From the NCBI GenBank assembly GCA_934776915.1, contig CAKVNA010000056.1, forward strand, positions 1 through 5,842: a stretch of DNA of 5,842 bases, read 5' to 3'. A program made the position numbers and the translations under genes. The notes beneath the pieces were generated by a model. The model saw only the letters and a program-made list of their open reading frames with translations. It searched no databases and was not told the origin of the DNA. Positions 5,316 to 5,842 of this stretch are shown piece after piece; positions within the stretch are counted from its first letter, which is position 1, and every line of letters begins with the position of its first letter. The stretch is from an uncultured Clostridia bacterium. Lineage in GTDB: Bacteria; Bacillota; Clostridia; Christensenellales; UBA1242.

Positions 5316-5726
5316 TTAATATAAAATACATGTTGAAACCGCAATTTCATCAGAATGTGCAATGGAAATATCAAGGTCATTTGGTCCCAAAATTGGTTCA
5401 AGTTTTCCATTGATATCATTGACATAAGGGGCACCATATTCGTCATGCAATATTTCAATATCTTGCACACCAACTTCCTTTCCCAGTCCCTTTTTTATTG
5501 CTTTTGAAACAGCCTCTTTTGCACAAAATGTTCCTGCCATATGCACTGCCTTATCGGCAAATTTTTGAAAATATTCAAGTTCTTTCTTCGTAAACATTTT
5601 TTCGGGATACTTAAAATCTCTAAACCTCACAACCCTTTCAATGTCAATTCCAACTTGAATTTTACTATCATCTTTTTTGTGCTCAATAGGTCCTTCAATT
5701 TGCACATGTTTTGATATTTTACGCAT
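5316..5726 (-). CDS. acpS: Holo-[acyl-carrier-protein] synthase (AcpS)
   Basis: A 136-residue cytoplasmic enzyme that moves 4'-phosphopantetheine from CoA to a serine of acyl carrier protein, activating it for fatty acid synthesis. Family motifs are QVGIDIERV (24-32), with Asp28 a magnesium ligand; FCAKEAVSKA (67-76), with the second metal ligand Glu71; GLGKEVGVQDIEIL (80-93); and LDISIAHSDEIAVSTCIL (118-135), matching the usual 'SLSH...AVA' end. The start is ATG at 5726 because GGAGG lies five bases upstream; a TTG start at 5738 would overlap that SD. The protein has about 22 charged residues before the motif that normally sits near residue 5, an unusual N-terminal extension with no internal Met to shorten it. 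A terminator follows at 5147-5121. Its closeness to mazF recalls the Bacillus acpS-alr-mazEF neighbourhood. Confidence 0.93.
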   Translation of the reverse strand: MRKISKHVQIEGPIEHKKDDSKIQVGIDIERVVRFRDFKYPEKMFTKKELEYFQKFADKAVHMAGTFCAKEAVSKAIKKGLGKEVGVQDIEILHDEYGAPYVNDINGKLEPILGPNDLDISIAHSDEIAVSTCILY

Positions 5727-5731
5727 TTTTA

Positions 5732-5736
5732 CCTCC
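5732..5736 (-). promoter_or_regulatory. Shine-Dalgarno site of acpS
   Basis: GGAGG on the minus strand is five bases before the ATG at 5726 and decides the start over the in-frame TTG at 5738. Confidence 0.85.
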
Positions 5737-5738
5737 AA

Positions 5739-5842
5739 AATATGCTATTTTCTTATTATTTTTGTTATCTTTTCCTATTTAATCTCTAAATTAAATACTC
5801 ATTTATCCACTAAAATCTTACAAAACCATTACTCAATTTCAC
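5739..5842. other. AT-rich region upstream of acpS, no gene identified
   Basis: All three minus-strand frames close within the first ~33 bases from the right edge or soon after; one (from 5842) could be the last ten codons of an upstream gene ending in TAG, but this cannot be judged. A short inverted repeat TTTAAT/ATTAAA lies here. No promoter with acceptable boxes and spacing was found, so acpS may be transcribed from outside the window. Confidence 0.4.

Noticed and set aside
5316..5738. acpS starting at TTG 5738
   Set aside because: The TTG overlaps the GGAGG that serves the ATG at 5726, which is at ideal spacing.

Overview
The window comes from an AT-rich bacterial chromosome with the gene set of a low-GC Gram-positive, most likely an uncultured member of the Clostridia/Firmicutes. 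The reasons are an EndoA-type MazF, a DivIVA-family protein, a Clostridia-style Lgt, a short AcpS, strong GGAGG Shine-Dalgarno (SD) sites on some genes, and an ordinary code in which TGA is stop. The species cannot be named from the sequence alone. Every gene is core or housekeeping except one 328-residue orphan and one 58-residue small protein. There is no CRISPR array, IS element, tRNA or rRNA.

Layout from left to right. At 1-392 (minus) is the N-terminal part of a membrane exporter of the 'putative manganese transporter / ArsP_2' family, cut off by the window edge. A short divergent control region (393-476) separates it from a plus-strand gene of unknown function (477-1463). That gene converges on the minus-strand run, with a hairpin terminator at 1528-1569 between them. 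The minus-strand run, in transcription order from the right, is acpS (5726-5316), a terminator at 5147-5121, a small gene (5019-4843) overlapping mazF (4846-4502) by ATGA, an RlmD/TrmA-family RNA methyltransferase (4448-3183, GTG start), lgt (3121-2342), and a DivIVA-family gene (2349-1606) that overlaps lgt by 8 bp. Gaps within this run are 53-62 bp with no convincing terminator, so read-through from mazF to divIVA is possible.

Functionally, acpS next to mazF recalls the Bacillus acpS-alr-mazE-mazF neighbourhood, but alr and a recognisable mazE are missing and the 58-residue protein occupies the antitoxin position. lgt and divIVA join envelope lipoprotein maturation to a pole/division scaffold.

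The most interesting signal is in gene starts. Four genes that follow an intergenic gap (the exporter, the orphan, rlmD and lgt) lack an SD site. Each instead has a -10-like box ending 6-7 bp before its start codon and a -35-like box 17 bp further upstream, which predicts leaderless mRNAs. The divIVA, acpS and 58-residue genes have clear SD sites. No large novel system is visible.
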